A program made the translations under genes and the position numbers. The notes beneath the pieces were generated by a model that did no database searches, was not told the origin of the DNA, and saw only the letters and a program-made list of their open reading frames with translations. This document shows, piece by piece, positions 52,874-64,000 of a stretch of 64,000 nucleotides of DNA. Positions within the stretch are counted from its first letter, which is position 1, and every line of letters begins with the position of its first letter. The stretch is from an uncultured Chloracidobacterium sp. (lineage in GTDB: Bacteria > Acidobacteriota > Blastocatellia > Pyrinomonadales > Pyrinomonadaceae), in contig CAKZGE010000003.1 of assembly GCA_936914845.1 (NCBI GenBank), forward strand, positions 558,001 through 622,000. Direction: 5' to 3'.

Positions 52874-53875
52874 CTATCTTTTTTCGGAAGCGGCCTGAAC
52901 GGCGGTAATGGCCACTGCGTCAACGATATCCTCGGCCTTGCAGCCACGCGAAAGGTCGTTGCAGGGTTTGGCAAGTCCCTGAAGGATCGGGCCAACGGCC
53001 GTTCCGCCGGTCAATCTTTCAGTCAATTTGTAGGCGATATTGCCGGCGTCAAGATCGGGAAAAATAAGTACATTTGCATTGCCGCCAACGGGCGAGCCTT
53101 CGGCCTTTGAAGCAGCAACAGCCGGCACTAAAGCGGCGTCTGCCTGCAATTCGCCATCGATTATCAGATCAGGCCGGCGGGCTTTTACGGTCTTTAGCGC
53201 TTCGACGACTTTATCGACGAAGCGATGCTTGGCGCTGCCCTTGGTCGAAAAGGAAAGCATCGCCACCTTTGGCTCGACGTTCAGCAACGCCCGGCATGAA
53301 TCAGCGGCCTCGATGGCGATCTCGGCCAATTCAACGGCGTCCGGGTCGATAACGATGCCGCAATCTGCATAGATCATCGCCCCTTTGGCACCGAACGCTT
53401 TATCGGGAACGACCATTAAAAAGAATGATGAGACAGTTTTCAGTCCGGGCCGGACGCCGATACATCGTAGGGCCGCGGCAACCGTATGGGCGGTAGTATT
53501 GGTCGCTCCGGCCACAGAACCGTCCGCTTTGCCCTCGCGGACGAGCAGATTCGCAAAATAAAGCGGGTCGCCGACAGCTTTTTCAGCTTCTTCGAGCGTG
53601 CCGCCTTTGGCCCGCCGCAGGCTGTAATACAATGCAGCCAATTTGCCGATCTCGGCCGAGCGGCGATGGTCGAGCACCTCAACGCCATTTAGGTTGAAAG
53701 AGCCTTCTGCCGCCGCAGTTCGGATACGCTGCTCATCACCGATAAGCGTTATCCGTGCGATCTTTTCAGCGGAACAAAGAGCGGCCGCCTTAATGGTGCG
53801 CGGGTCTTCGCCTTCCGGCAATATGATATGCTTGATGTCGGCAGCCGCACGGCGGCGAATTTCCTCGAGTATCAT
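52874..53875 (-). CDS. pta: Phosphate acetyltransferase
   Basis: 333 residues from the ATG at 53875: ADIKHIILPEGEDPRTI, GDPLYFANLLV, VAGATNTTAHTV and the C-terminal GNANVLIFPDLDAGNIAYKL are conserved Pta/Ptb blocks. It interconverts acetyl-CoA and acetyl phosphate. No acetate kinase gene is near, so acetate metabolism is split over the genome. The frame opens to 53932, but the family start favours 53875. Confidence 0.92.
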   Translation of the reverse strand: MILEEIRRRAAADIKHIILPEGEDPRTIKAAALCSAEKIARITLIGDEQRIRTAAAEGSFNLNGVEVLDHRRSAEIGKLAALYYSLRRAKGGTLEEAEKAVGDPLYFANLLVREGKADGSVAGATNTTAHTVAAALRCIGVRPGLKTVSSFFLMVVPDKAFGAKGAMIYADCGIVIDPDAVELAEIAIEAADSCRALLNVEPKVAMLSFSTKGSAKHRFVDKVVEALKTVKARRPDLIIDGELQADAALVPAVAASKAEGSPVGGNANVLIFPDLDAGNIAYKLTERLTGGTAVGPILQGLAKPCNDLSRGCKAEDIVDAVAITAVQAASEKR

Positions 53876-54002
53876 AAGGTCATCATGGCCGCGAAATATG
53901 TTGGGTGTGCCGCGACGTATATAACTTAGCATACAACGTTTGTGCTCAAAACTTGCACCAATACCCTGTTATTAAATAGACTTTATCCATAGGAGAGATT
54001 CG

Positions 54003-54542
54003 ATGAGCCGAACGACCGAAACGGGGGTTAAACCGACCCGCAAAGAAAAGAGAGCAGCGAAAGGGCGCATGGGCAATTTTTTGATGTTTTTGCCGAATAT
54101 GTTGCTTTTGCTCGGCCGCCTGCTGAAAGATGCACGGGTCTCGACCGCGGAAAAGGCGCTGTTTTTAGCATCGATCGTCTATGTTGTATCGCCGATCGAC
54201 CTTATTCCGGATTTCTTTCCATTCATCGGCCAGGTCGATGATATCTACGTAGTGGCTTTGACGCTGCTGCGTCTGCTTAACCGCACGGATGCTTCGGTCA
54301 TCAGACAGCATTGGGCCGGCGGCGGCGACATTGTCGGGCTGGCCGATTCGATCGCCCGAACGGCACCGCTGCTGCTGCCAAAGCGCGTTTCGCGGGTTTT
54401 GACCTCGCGCGTAGAAATGGGCAACGCCGGCCAGATCTTAAAAGGTATTCGATCGGGCCGGCAAGCGGTCGTAGTAGAAATAGCACCCGTTGATGCCGAC
54501 GCCAAATTTGACGTCGATTCGCGTTCAAATATGGCGAATTGA
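54003..54542 (+). CDS. YkvA/DUF1232-family membrane protein
   Basis: 179 residues. The DUF1232 core is KALFLASIVYVVSPIDLIPDFFPFIGQVDDIYVVALTLL. A basic N-terminus and a C-terminal region of about 90 residues are extra. TAGGAGAG precedes the ATG. Function unknown; possibly membrane-associated. Confidence 0.85.
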   Translation: MSRTTETGVKPTRKEKRAAKGRMGNFLMFLPNMLLLLGRLLKDARVSTAEKALFLASIVYVVSPIDLIPDFFPFIGQVDDIYVVALTLLRLLNRTDASVIRQHWAGGGDIVGLADSIARTAPLLLPKRVSRVLTSRVEMGNAGQILKGIRSGRQAVVVEIAPVDADAKFDVDSRSNMAN

Positions 54543-54672
54543 TCCGCCGGGTGATTTTCTATGGATTTTGAAGCCTTTTGCTACTATATTAGCAAAGCTC
54601 GATAAATAATTTTTGAAAGTACAAGCATAGAACACCACCGCACAGGGATGTCGCCGGGGTGTCAAGGGGTTT

Positions 54673-57069
<2,397 letters not shown>

Positions 57070-57368
57070 ACTTATGGCCCGGCCGCCCGGTTGGCGGCTT
57101 GGCTACCCCCGCCAATTGCTGAGAAGATATTACCCGCTCCGTGCTGCGGCTTAGCTTTTTACCTATTTTGTCTGTATAATTCGTAAGTTTGTCACAGATG
57201 CCAATAAGGCAACCTCGATGGGATGGAAAGAATCTTATCGTGAGTATAAAACCGAGCAAGATAAAGGCAGTATTTTTTTATTTGTGATATCTTACTGTTT
57301 TTTGCCGGAATCTGGCGTGGGCGTTTTAGCCTTGCCAAAAGCAATTATAAAGGGAAGTCGTTTTTAAT
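57070..57368 (+). promoter_or_regulatory. clpC-bamA intergenic region with TATAAT promoter element
   Basis: 299 bases without a gene. Near clpC there is a hairpin TTGGCGG (57091-57097) / CCGCCAA (57109-57115) without a T run. TATAAT at 57174-57179 has a weak upstream TTAGCT at 17 bases. The remainder is a leader of about 180 bases before bamA, ending in AAAGGGAAG. No known riboswitch was recognised. Confidence 0.4.
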
Positions 57369-60300
57369 ATGTTCAATCTTCGCTCGTTCGGGCTCATTTT
57401 TATGAGCTGTGCCTTATTGGCGGTGACTGCCGAGGCAAAAGCGGAAATCACTGCGGCGAAAAGTACGTCGCCGGCTGCTGCCGTTAAGGCGCAGCAGATC
57501 GTCGAAAGTGTTGATATTCAGGGAAACCGCCGCCTGCGTGATGAAGATCTTCTGTATTATATCAAAACGCGCCCGGGCGATACGTATGATGCGGCGGCAC
57601 TTGAACGCGACCTGCGCGAACTTTTATCGCTGAACTTTTTTGATAAGACCGCAACCCGTGTTTTGACGACCGAAGGCGTACGCGGCGGCGTGAACGTAAT
57701 ATTTGAGGTGCGTGAACTGCCGATCATCCGCGACCTCGTCTTTAGCGGCTCGAAAGCCGTGCCCGAATCAGATATCCTGAAGGCCTTTCGCGAACAGCGG
57801 GTGGGCATTTCGAAAGAATCCGTTTACGACCCGGTCAAAGCCCGCAACGCAACCCGCATCCTTCGCGAACTTCTCGCTTCAAAAGGTTACCCGAATGCAA
57901 AAGTAGAGATCAAAGAAGAAGAGGTTTCTGCAACCTCGATCGCACTGACGTTCGATATTCAACAGGGAAACCGTTCACGCATCATTGACATCGACTTTCA
58001 GGGTAACGAACATTTTTCAGACGGTGAATTAAAGAATTCGCTGACACTGGTAAAAGAAACCGGCCTGATCAGCCGTTTCAAAGGACAAGACATTTTGGAT
58101 ATGCGCAAACTGCAGTATGACCTGCAAAAAAATGTGCGTTCCTATATGTTCTCAAAGGGCTATTTTCAGGCACGTATCGGCGAACCGGAAGTTATCGGGC
58201 TGGGCGTTAAACGCACCGGTTTCGTTCCCTTTGTGACGATTCCGCTGCCGCTTATCTCTTCGAAGGACGATACGCTGAAGATCGTTGTACCGGTTACCGA
58301 AGGCAAGGTTTTCCGCGTTGGCGAATTAAAGGTCGAAGGAAATTCGATCTTTTCCGAACAGCAGATACTTGGTTATATCGGATTGCGACCCGGCCAGATC
58401 GCTGACGGCAAAAGGCTGCAGGACGCCGTTTATGAAGACCTGAAAAAGGTTTACGGTTCGCAGGGTTTTGTGCAATACAACGCCGAATTTGAGCCGGTAT
58501 TCAAAGACAACCCGACCAATCCGAACGAAGGTATAGTCGATATCAGCATCACCATTGAAGAAGGCAAGCAATTTACGCTGCGGCGGCTGGAATTTACCGG
58601 TAATACTTTTACCCGCGACCGCGTACTCCGCCGCGAATTCCTGATCAACGAAGGCGACATCTACAACCAGAATTATCTTGAGATATCGGTTGCCCGCCTC
58701 AATCAAACACAGTATTTCGACCCGATCGATAAAGACCAGGATGTTGAGATCCGGACGGATGAGGAACAGGGCGACGTTGACCTGATCGTCAAGATCAAAG
58801 AAAAAGGGCGCCAACAGATATCGTTCAACGGTGGTGTTTCGGGCATCGGCGGTTCTTTCTTCGGGCTGGAATATTCAACGAACAACTTGGCCGGCCGCGG
58901 CGAAGTTCTTTCGTTGGCAGTAGGAGCCGGAAACCGGCAGCAGAACATTCAGTTTACTTATCAAGAACCTTACTTTCGCGATCGTCCGATCTCGGTCGGG
59001 TTCTCGGTGTTTGCCCAGCGTTACCGCTTTTTTGGCGAAGGCACTTTCCTTTCGCAAAATACGGATCTGTTGAACGATATAATGCTGGATCCCTATGCGA
59101 CGGTTCGCACGGATGCAGAAAATCTGTTTACGCAAAGCACGTATGGTGCGAATGTTTTCATGACGGCGCCGCTTTCAGAACTGCTGTTCAAAAAACGCCG
59201 CTTTACACAGTTTTCACGCGTCGGGCTGAGCTATCAGGTGTCGGCAACGTCGATCCAAGACCCGAAGATCAACCAATCGGGGAACGAGGAACTGAGGATC
59301 CCGACGGTCTATCGCCAACCGAACATTTTGACGAGCCGCATTACCGGATCCTTCGTTTTCGATACGCGCCAACCGGCGGCAAACGGCATTGATACACTAC
59401 GCGGTTCGCAGCTTGCTCTTTCGTTCGCATTGGCGGGCCTCGGCGGCGATGTTCGCACATACCAGCCAAGCGTAACCTATTCGAGCTTCATTCCGGTCCG
59501 CAATAAACGGAGCAAATCACCACATGTTTTCGCATTTCGGCTTCAGGCCGGAACGGTCGGTGCTTTTGCAATGACGGATACCGTCCGCAACGCGAATTCG
59601 ATCTCGTTCGTCAGCGGTGTGCCGCTTTATGAACGATATTTTCTCGGCAGTGAGAACGATATTCGCGGTTACAATTTCCGTGCTATCGGCCCGATTGCAC
59701 CGTTCGACACATACGTAACGGCACGAAATATCTCGGTTTCGGCATCGCCGAACGGCGATACGGTCGTGCCGACAACGATGACGCAGCGAACATTGGACCA
59801 GATCGCACAGCTCGGCAATTTGACCGGGCCGGACGGCGCCAACCCGGCGCTTTACACGCGAAACTACCGCTTTATCGGCGGCGATACACAGCTGCTCGGA
59901 AATTTTGAATACCGCATTCCGATCTTTGGCCCGGCAACGCTGGCCCTTTTTGCGGATATCGGCAGTGTTTTCAATATTCACAGTGCCGGAACGCAGCGCA
60001 TCGACAGCGAATTTTTGGATGATGATGTGTTTTTGGGCGGCGGCCGGCTGTCGCAGCTGGTGCTGAACAATAATCCGAACATCGACACCCGCATCGGTTC
60101 GCTTTATCCGGGCCTGATGTACTATCAGCCGGGCGATCTGATCCTGAGTGCAAACAACTTTGCTTCGCTTTGTAACGACACCCCGGGCTGTCCGTATGTA
60201 CTTCCCGCCGGTGTTCAGCCGGTATATATCCGCGGCGAGGTACAGCAGAATTCACTGCTGCGGGTCAGCGATTCGGCGTTTCGCGGCATTAAAGATTTTC

Positions 60301-60473
60301 GTTCAAGCGTCGGTATAGAGCTGCGGGTACAGGTGCCGATCGTTAACGTGCCGTTCCGCTTGATCTACTATTACAACCCTAACGCAAAGCTTGGCAATAC
60401 GCAGGAGCTGCCGGGGATATTTTTACCTGGTAAACGCAATGGATTTCGCTTTACGGTCGGGCGTACGTTCTAG
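57369..60473 (+). CDS. bamA: Outer-membrane protein assembly factor BamA
   Basis: 1034 residues with a signal peptide (MFNLRSFGLIFMSCALLAVTAEAKA). Several POTRA repeats begin VDIQGNRRLRDEDLLYYIKTRPGDTYD, later FTGNTFTRDRVLRREFLINEGD. The C-terminal beta-barrel includes the GLEYSTNNLAGRGE rungs and the SENDIRGYNFRAIGP lid/loop, and ends in Phe (GFRFTVGRTF). It inserts beta-barrel proteins into the outer membrane. It is longer than the 800-residue norm because of barrel-loop insertions. Followed by ompH, fabZ and lpxA. Confidence 0.94.
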   Translation: MFNLRSFGLIFMSCALLAVTAEAKAEITAAKSTSPAAAVKAQQIVESVDIQGNRRLRDEDLLYYIKTRPGDTYDAAALERDLRELLSLNFFDKTATRVLTTEGVRGGVNVIFEVRELPIIRDLVFSGSKAVPESDILKAFREQRVGISKESVYDPVKARNATRILRELLASKGYPNAKVEIKEEEVSATSIALTFDIQQGNRSRIIDIDFQGNEHFSDGELKNSLTLVKETGLISRFKGQDILDMRKLQYDLQKNVRSYMFSKGYFQARIGEPEVIGLGVKRTGFVPFVTIPLPLISSKDDTLKIVVPVTEGKVFRVGELKVEGNSIFSEQQILGYIGLRPGQIADGKRLQDAVYEDLKKVYGSQGFVQYNAEFEPVFKDNPTNPNEGIVDISITIEEGKQFTLRRLEFTGNTFTRDRVLRREFLINEGDIYNQNYLEISVARLNQTQYFDPIDKDQDVEIRTDEEQGDVDLIVKIKEKGRQQISFNGGVSGIGGSFFGLEYSTNNLAGRGEVLSLAVGAGNRQQNIQFTYQEPYFRDRPISVGFSVFAQRYRFFGEGTFLSQNTDLLNDIMLDPYATVRTDAENLFTQSTYGANVFMTAPLSELLFKKRRFTQFSRVGLSYQVSATSIQDPKINQSGNEELRIPTVYRQPNILTSRITGSFVFDTRQPAANGIDTLRGSQLALSFALAGLGGDVRTYQPSVTYSSFIPVRNKRSKSPHVFAFRLQAGTVGAFAMTDTVRNANSISFVSGVPLYERYFLGSENDIRGYNFRAIGPIAPFDTYVTARNISVSASPNGDTVVPTTMTQRTLDQIAQLGNLTGPDGANPALYTRNYRFIGGDTQLLGNFEYRIPIFGPATLALFADIGSVFNIHSAGTQRIDSEFLDDDVFLGGGRLSQLVLNNNPNIDTRIGSLYPGLMYYQPGDLILSANNFASLCNDTPGCPYVLPAGVQPVYIRGEVQQNSLLRVSDSAFRGIKDFRSSVGIELRVQVPIVNVPFRLIYYYNPNAKLGNTQELPGIFLPGKRNGFRFTVGRTF

Positions 60474-60627
60474 CCGCAAATTGACATCGGTCGATCGAAG
60501 CGGATAAGATTGTCGTTCTTTGGTTTTTTCTGCGGACAGGCAACAAATTTCGGATATTTTGTTTCAAATATAGACAAGATCAGAACAGAAACTTGAACCC
60601 GCTGGATATTAAGGAGTATTTTTTATA

Positions 60628-61227
60628 ATGAAAAGAGTTAGTTTAGTCGCCGTTGCATTGATGTTCGCGGCCATTTTCGCAGGATCAGCCGCCGCACAGA
60701 CCGCGACTGATGGTAAGGTCGGCCTGATCAATACGTACGCCTTTGGCGATGAAAAAGCCGGGATCACGAAATTCAAGAATGCGATGAACGCGCTTGAAAC
60801 AGAATTTAAGCCGGTGAATGACAAGCTGAAACAGCTTGCGACGAGGTATCAGACTCTCGGCACTGAGATCGAGAATATGCGTAAACCGGCGGCTCCGGGT
60901 GTACCGGCAAAAACGGATGCATCTACGCTGCAGGCAAAAGCGGAAGAGCTCCAAACGCTGGAAACACAGATCAAGCGTGAACAGGAAGACGCCAAGCAAA
61001 AATACGAACGCCGCTATCAGCAGGTGGTTGGGCCGGTTTACAATGACATTCTGAAAGCGATGAACGAATATGCCAAATCAAAAGGCTTTTCGATGATCCT
61101 TGACGGTGCAAAGCTGGAAGAAGCCAACATTTTGCTTGGTTTTAACGATAAATTCGACGTGACGACAGATTTCATCACGTTTTTCAACGCCCGCCCGGCC
61201 GGTACAGCCACGGCAACTAAGCCGTAG
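60628..61227 (+). CDS. OmpH/Skp-like periplasmic chaperone
   Basis: 199 residues with a signal peptide (VSLVAVALMFAAIFAGSAAAQ), then a compact body (GKVGLINTYAFGDEKAGITKF) with long Lys/Glu/Gln helices (LQAKAEELQTLETQIKREQEDAKQKYERRY), the tentacles of Skp, and a C-terminal KAMNEYAKSKGFSMILDG. AAGGAG precedes the ATG. It escorts unfolded outer-membrane proteins; placement after bamA fits. Confidence 0.9.
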   Translation: MKRVSLVAVALMFAAIFAGSAAAQTATDGKVGLINTYAFGDEKAGITKFKNAMNALETEFKPVNDKLKQLATRYQTLGTEIENMRKPAAPGVPAKTDASTLQAKAEELQTLETQIKREQEDAKQKYERRYQQVVGPVYNDILKAMNEYAKSKGFSMILDGAKLEEANILLGFNDKFDVTTDFITFFNARPAGTATATKP

Positions 61228-61261
61228 TTTTTTTAAGGCATCGAGCGTTGTCTTTTAAGGT

Positions 61262-61300
61262 CAGCAGCCGGTCGGAAGTTCACTTCGGCTGGCTGTTTAC
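61262..61300 (+). terminator. Weak hairpin between ompH and fabZ
   Basis: CAGCAGCCG and CGGCTGGCTG can pair with a bulge; only three T follow, so it may slow rather than end transcription. Confidence 0.3.
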
Positions 61301-61322
61301 CTTTGATATCTAAACCGTTTCA

Positions 61323-61778
61323 ATGACGATCTACGATTCAAGGGCGATACAAGAGATATTGCCGCACCGCTATCCCTTTCTGCTGGTCGATAAGATCATC
61401 GCACTCGAACCGCGCGTCAGCATACTCGGGCTGAAACAGGTGACGGTGAACGAACATTTTTTTACCGGTCACTTTCCGGGAGCTCCGGTCATGCCGGGTG
61501 TGCTGCAAATAGAGGCTTTGGCACAGGTCGGGGCGATATTGGCGCTTCGCGAATTTGAAGACCGCGACAGCAAGATACCTTTTTTCAGCGGCATCGATAA
61601 TGCTAAATTTCGACGGCCGGTGGTTCCGGGCGATACGCTGATGCTGGAAGTGACGGCACTGCGGATCGGGAGCAAGGTGCAAAAGATGCGCGGTGTTGCC
61701 AGCGTGGACGGTAATGTAACGGCCGAGGCCGAGATAACCTGTGTGATCGGCGACCGTGCCGCAGCGGAGAACAAATAG
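61323..61778 (+). CDS. fabZ: 3-hydroxyacyl-ACP dehydratase
   Basis: 151 residues: IQEILPHRYPFLLVDKII and GHFPGAPVMPGVLQIEALAQVGA include the catalytic His and Glu of the hotdog dehydratase. It dehydrates 3-hydroxyacyl-ACP in fatty acid synthesis and balances lipid A precursors. Family starts at this ATG. Next gene begins one base after its stop. Confidence 0.96.
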   Translation: MTIYDSRAIQEILPHRYPFLLVDKIIALEPRVSILGLKQVTVNEHFFTGHFPGAPVMPGVLQIEALAQVGAILALREFEDRDSKIPFFSGIDNAKFRRPVVPGDTLMLEVTALRIGSKVQKMRGVASVDGNVTAEAEITCVIGDRAAAENK

Positions 61779-61779
61779 A

Positions 61780-62043
61780 ATGGAATATCAGGTAACCGTA
61801 GAGCAAATTTTCCGTAATTTGGCCGTGGTCGGTGCCGGTTTCGGCATTGTAATCGGTTTGGTGCCGCTGGCACTCGGCTTTTCCCGGAGCCAAAAGCGTC
61901 TCGGCATCATTGGTTTCATCGTGACCGTAATTACCGGGGCGGTGCTTTTTCTACTTGCGATCATTCCGGCGGCGGTCTTTTCCTGGCTGATCGTCAGAGC
62001 CGGACGAGCCGCCCACGCCAATACCCAAACCAAACTTTCCTGA
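61780..62043 (+). CDS. Small membrane protein between fabZ and lpxA
   Basis: 87 residues with two hydrophobic helices (NLAVVGAGFGIVIGLVPLALGF and IIGFIVTVITGAVLFLLAIIPAAVFSWLI) and a polar tail. No family recognised. It is tightly spaced: one base after fabZ and four before lpxA, so it is surely part of the operon. In most genomes fabZ and lpxA are adjacent; an insertion here may be lineage-specific. Confidence 0.8.
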   Translation: MEYQVTVEQIFRNLAVVGAGFGIVIGLVPLALGFSRSQKRLGIIGFIVTVITGAVLFLLAIIPAAVFSWLIVRAGRAAHANTQTKLS

Positions 62044-62047
62044 GCTG

Positions 62048-62830
62048 ATGGCAACAACATTTATTCACCAGACCGCCATTGTGGATCCGCAGGCGCAACT
62101 CGGCACAGGCTGCTATATCGGGCCTTTTACGACCATCGGCGCCGAGGTGCAGCTAAGCGAGGGCGTTCGCATCGAATCGCACGGCGTTATCGACGGCCGC
62201 ACGAAGATCGACGAAGGCACGCATATTTTTCCGTTTGTATCGATCGGCCTTGCCCCGCAAGACCTTAAGTATGGTGGGGAGATGACCGATACGATCGTCG
62301 GAAAGAACAACCAGATCCGGGAATTTGTAACGATCCATCGCGGCACGGCCGGCGGCGGCGGCGTAACGAAGATCGGCGACGGCAATTTGCTGATGGCACA
62401 ATCGCATGTTGCCCATGATTGCCAGGTAGGCAATGAGATAATAATGGCCAATGCGGCGACGCTGGCGGGTCATGTAGAGGTGGCAGACAGGGCGAATATC
62501 GGCGCCTATTCCGGTGTTCATCAATTTTGCCGGGTCGGGCCGGAAGCTTTTGTCGGCGGCTATTCGGTGGTCGTTAAAGACGCTCCGCCCTATGCCATCA
62601 TTCAGGGGAACCACGCCAAATGCTATGGTTTGAACCGCGTAGGCATGAAACGCCGCGGTTACAGCAAGGAGACCATCGAGGCTCTTGGGCGGGCATATTA
62701 TTTGCTGCTTTCGGCAAAATTGAATACCACACAGGCCATCGAAAAGATCAAGGAAGAGATCAGCGGCATAAAGGAAGTTGATGTATTGGTCGCTTTCTTT
62801 GAAAGCTCTAAACGCGGTGTCGTAAAATAA
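62048..62830 (+). CDS. lpxA: Acyl-ACP--UDP-N-acetylglucosamine O-acyltransferase
   Basis: 260 residues, near the 262 of E. coli LpxA. Left-handed beta-helix hexapeptides run from TAIVDPQAQLGTG to VHQFCRVGPEAFVGG. The catalytic His is in QSHVAHDCQVGNE. C-terminal helices from KRRGYSKETIEAL. First step of lipid A synthesis in the cytoplasm. The chain-length ruler residues were not assigned. Confidence 0.96.
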   Translation: MATTFIHQTAIVDPQAQLGTGCYIGPFTTIGAEVQLSEGVRIESHGVIDGRTKIDEGTHIFPFVSIGLAPQDLKYGGEMTDTIVGKNNQIREFVTIHRGTAGGGGVTKIGDGNLLMAQSHVAHDCQVGNEIIMANAATLAGHVEVADRANIGAYSGVHQFCRVGPEAFVGGYSVVVKDAPPYAIIQGNHAKCYGLNRVGMKRRGYSKETIEALGRAYYLLLSAKLNTTQAIEKIKEEISGIKEVDVLVAFFESSKRGVVK

Positions 62831-62863
62831 AGTGGTACTATCAAATACCCGAAAGTTTTTTCA

Positions 62864-63091
62864 ATGAGCGAATCTAAAGAGGAAGTTTTGGCAGTTTTCG
62901 GCAAACGCATCCAACGGTGTTATGGCTGCTTTATTGCTTTTCATTTGAAGGATATGTATCTCGGAGAAGATGTGACATTCTTTTGCGAAAACTGTAAAGA
63001 CGATACGATGTTCCATTTTGATCAATTTTCGCTGTTGATGGATCCTTCAAAATTGAAGGAAACGGCCGAAGACGAACATCACCACCACTGA
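62864..63091 (+). CDS. Small zinc-ribbon-like protein with His tail
   Basis: 75 residues. Two Cys pairs (CYGC, CENC) with spacing like a zinc ribbon and an acidic/His end (EDEHHHH). No named family recognised. It follows lpxA by 33 bases and precedes an FHA protein by 11. Confidence 0.7.
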   Translation: MSESKEEVLAVFGKRIQRCYGCFIAFHLKDMYLGEDVTFFCENCKDDTMFHFDQFSLLMDPSKLKETAEDEHHHH

Positions 63092-63102
63092 GTTGACCGA
63101 CC

Positions 63103-64000
63103 GTGAAAGTAGTACTTCACATCGCAAGTTTATATGGTTCGCAGGAAGTAGAGGTCAAGAACGAACTTTCTATCGGGCGAACCGATCAAGCAGGCCTAAA
63201 GCTTGATGACACCGGGCTTTCCCGCGTAAACACTACCTTTTTCATCGATGACGGCCAGTTGCTCGTTGCTGACGAAAATTCTACCAACGGGACATTTTTG
63301 AACGGCGAACGGCTGATCGGCCCGGCCCGCCTTCTGCGAGACGGCGACCGGTTGAAGATCGGCAGTGCGACCACTATCAGAGTCGAAATTACGGGCGGAA
63401 GCACCACGGCCTCACGGCCCGCCGCCATGCCGGTAGAACAGACAACGCCAAAACCTTCGGAAGATGTGCCGCTAGCGCCGGCCCTTGCGGAAAAGACAGG
63501 TGAAAACGAAAGCGATGGGCCGCCGTGGCTTTTGATCGCCGCCGGGGCGATGACGTTTCTGATAATCGGCATAGCCGCTGTGGCGATATTTCTGATGCCG
63601 CGATCCGGCGAGGTCGCCGGAGGCGGGCAAAGCAAGACGCCGCCGCCGATAAACCCCGGTTCACGCATTCCGCGGCGGGTGATAGACCCGTTGGGCGGCG
63701 AAGACGAAGACAATTTGGACGACATCATCGCGGCGTGGGAAATGCCCGAAACCGAGATCAATGCGGCGAATGTGGCGGACGTTTCAGTAGGTTCGGCGGA
63801 TACGGAAGAAAAAGAATTGATGGTAACGGCCGCATTTTTGGCCGAACAGCAGAAAAAGGCGCTCGAGAATAGGCCCGGTGAAAAAGGCATCAGGCCGGCG
63901 GGTCTGAACGTGCCGAAAGAGCTTTACGGCGATGGAGTGATCAAACAAAAGGCAAAGCTGAGGACGATGAACGACAAAGGCTATCGCCAGCCGATGGATT
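63103..64000 (+). CDS. FHA-domain membrane protein (incomplete at the window end)
   Basis: At least 299 residues from a GTG start; the frame is still open at the end of the window. Residues 1-95 are an FHA phosphothreonine-binding domain (SIGRTDQAGLKLDDTGLSR and NSTNGTFLNGERLIG, with the NG ligand loop). A Pro/Glu-rich linker is followed by a membrane helix (PWLLIAAGAMTFLIIGIAAVAIFLM) and a charged segment. Possible reader of Ser/Thr kinase signals at the membrane. Weak ribosome site; start uncertain. Confidence 0.8.
   Translation, partial: MKVVLHIASLYGSQEVEVKNELSIGRTDQAGLKLDDTGLSRVNTTFFIDDGQLLVADENSTNGTFLNGERLIGPARLLRDGDRLKIGSATTIRVEITGGSTTASRPAAMPVEQTTPKPSEDVPLAPALAEKTGENESDGPPWLLIAAGAMTFLIIGIAAVAIFLMPRSGEVAGGGQSKTPPPINPGSRIPRRVIDPLGGEDEDNLDDIIAAWEMPETEINAANVADVSVGSADTEEKELMVTAAFLAEQQKKALENRPGEKGIRPAGLNVPKELYGDGVIKQKAKLRTMNDKGYRQPMD

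Noticed and set aside
57091..57115. Terminator after clpC
   Set aside because: The 7-base stem is good but no T run follows, so intrinsic termination is not supported.

Overview
The window looks like chromosomal DNA from a diderm bacterium, most probably an Acidobacteriota member of the Blastocatellia/Pyrinomonadaceae type. This taxonomic guess is inference. It rests on the lipid A and outer-membrane genes (lpxA, fabZ, bamA, ompH, an LpxL-like acyltransferase), a DUF1844 gene, RHS-core fragments with HExxH tips, an mid-range base composition, and many genes without a clear Shine-Dalgarno site. There are 60-odd protein genes on both strands. I saw no rRNA, tRNA, CRISPR array, insertion sequence or prophage.

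Layout. 0-9.8 kb: a BY-kinase for polysaccharide export; a very large flavoprotein resembling a fused NfnB-NfnA; a DinB-family protein; two secreted thioredoxin-fold proteins; an MBL hydrolase and a DUF1844 protein. 9.9-15.9 kb: mazG (apparently leaderless), a mazEF-type toxin-antitoxin pair with a palindromic operator, serS, a DUF1905 protein, galU and aspS. 16.0-18.45 kb: an AT-richer island of RHS-core fragments, two HExxH-bearing C-terminal domains and two small secreted partner proteins. 18.45-21.8 kb: a CBS-hsp20-lon stress operon. 22-25.8 kb: a Rieske protein facing an operon of yjbQ, DUF3052, a HerA-like ATPase, an SRPBCC protein and an ASCH protein. 25.9-30.3 kb: a secreted beta-helix protein and a membrane pyrophosphatase. 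30.3-32.4 kb: an AT-rich accessory insert with a Fic enzyme behind a helically phased array of TGTCGA boxes, plus an unknown gene. 32.6-41.8 kb: ABC-F ATPase, MNT/HEPN pair, carA, lepB, a PLP enzyme, an ECF sigma factor, a saccharopine-dehydrogenase-like enzyme and a PilZ protein. 42-54.5 kb: 3D-domain protein, lipid A acyltransferase, MgtC, desaturase, two-component system, a PD-(D/E)XK-like nuclease, SGNH hydrolase, thioesterase, ABC exporter, pta and YkvA. 54.7-64 kb: clpC and an outer-membrane biogenesis operon (bamA, ompH, fabZ, small membrane protein, lpxA, zinc-ribbon protein, FHA protein cut by the window end).

The most unusual parts are: (i) the RHS island, where two homologous HExxH tips are each followed within a few bases by a secreted small protein, and where the RHS core is split at the same residue in both fragments; (ii) the Fic gene with its array of TGTCGA boxes spaced by roughly whole helical turns; (iii) the Nfn-like fusion flavoprotein of about 1230 residues. 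These are pattern-based calls made by reading the sequence. No alignment or database search was run.
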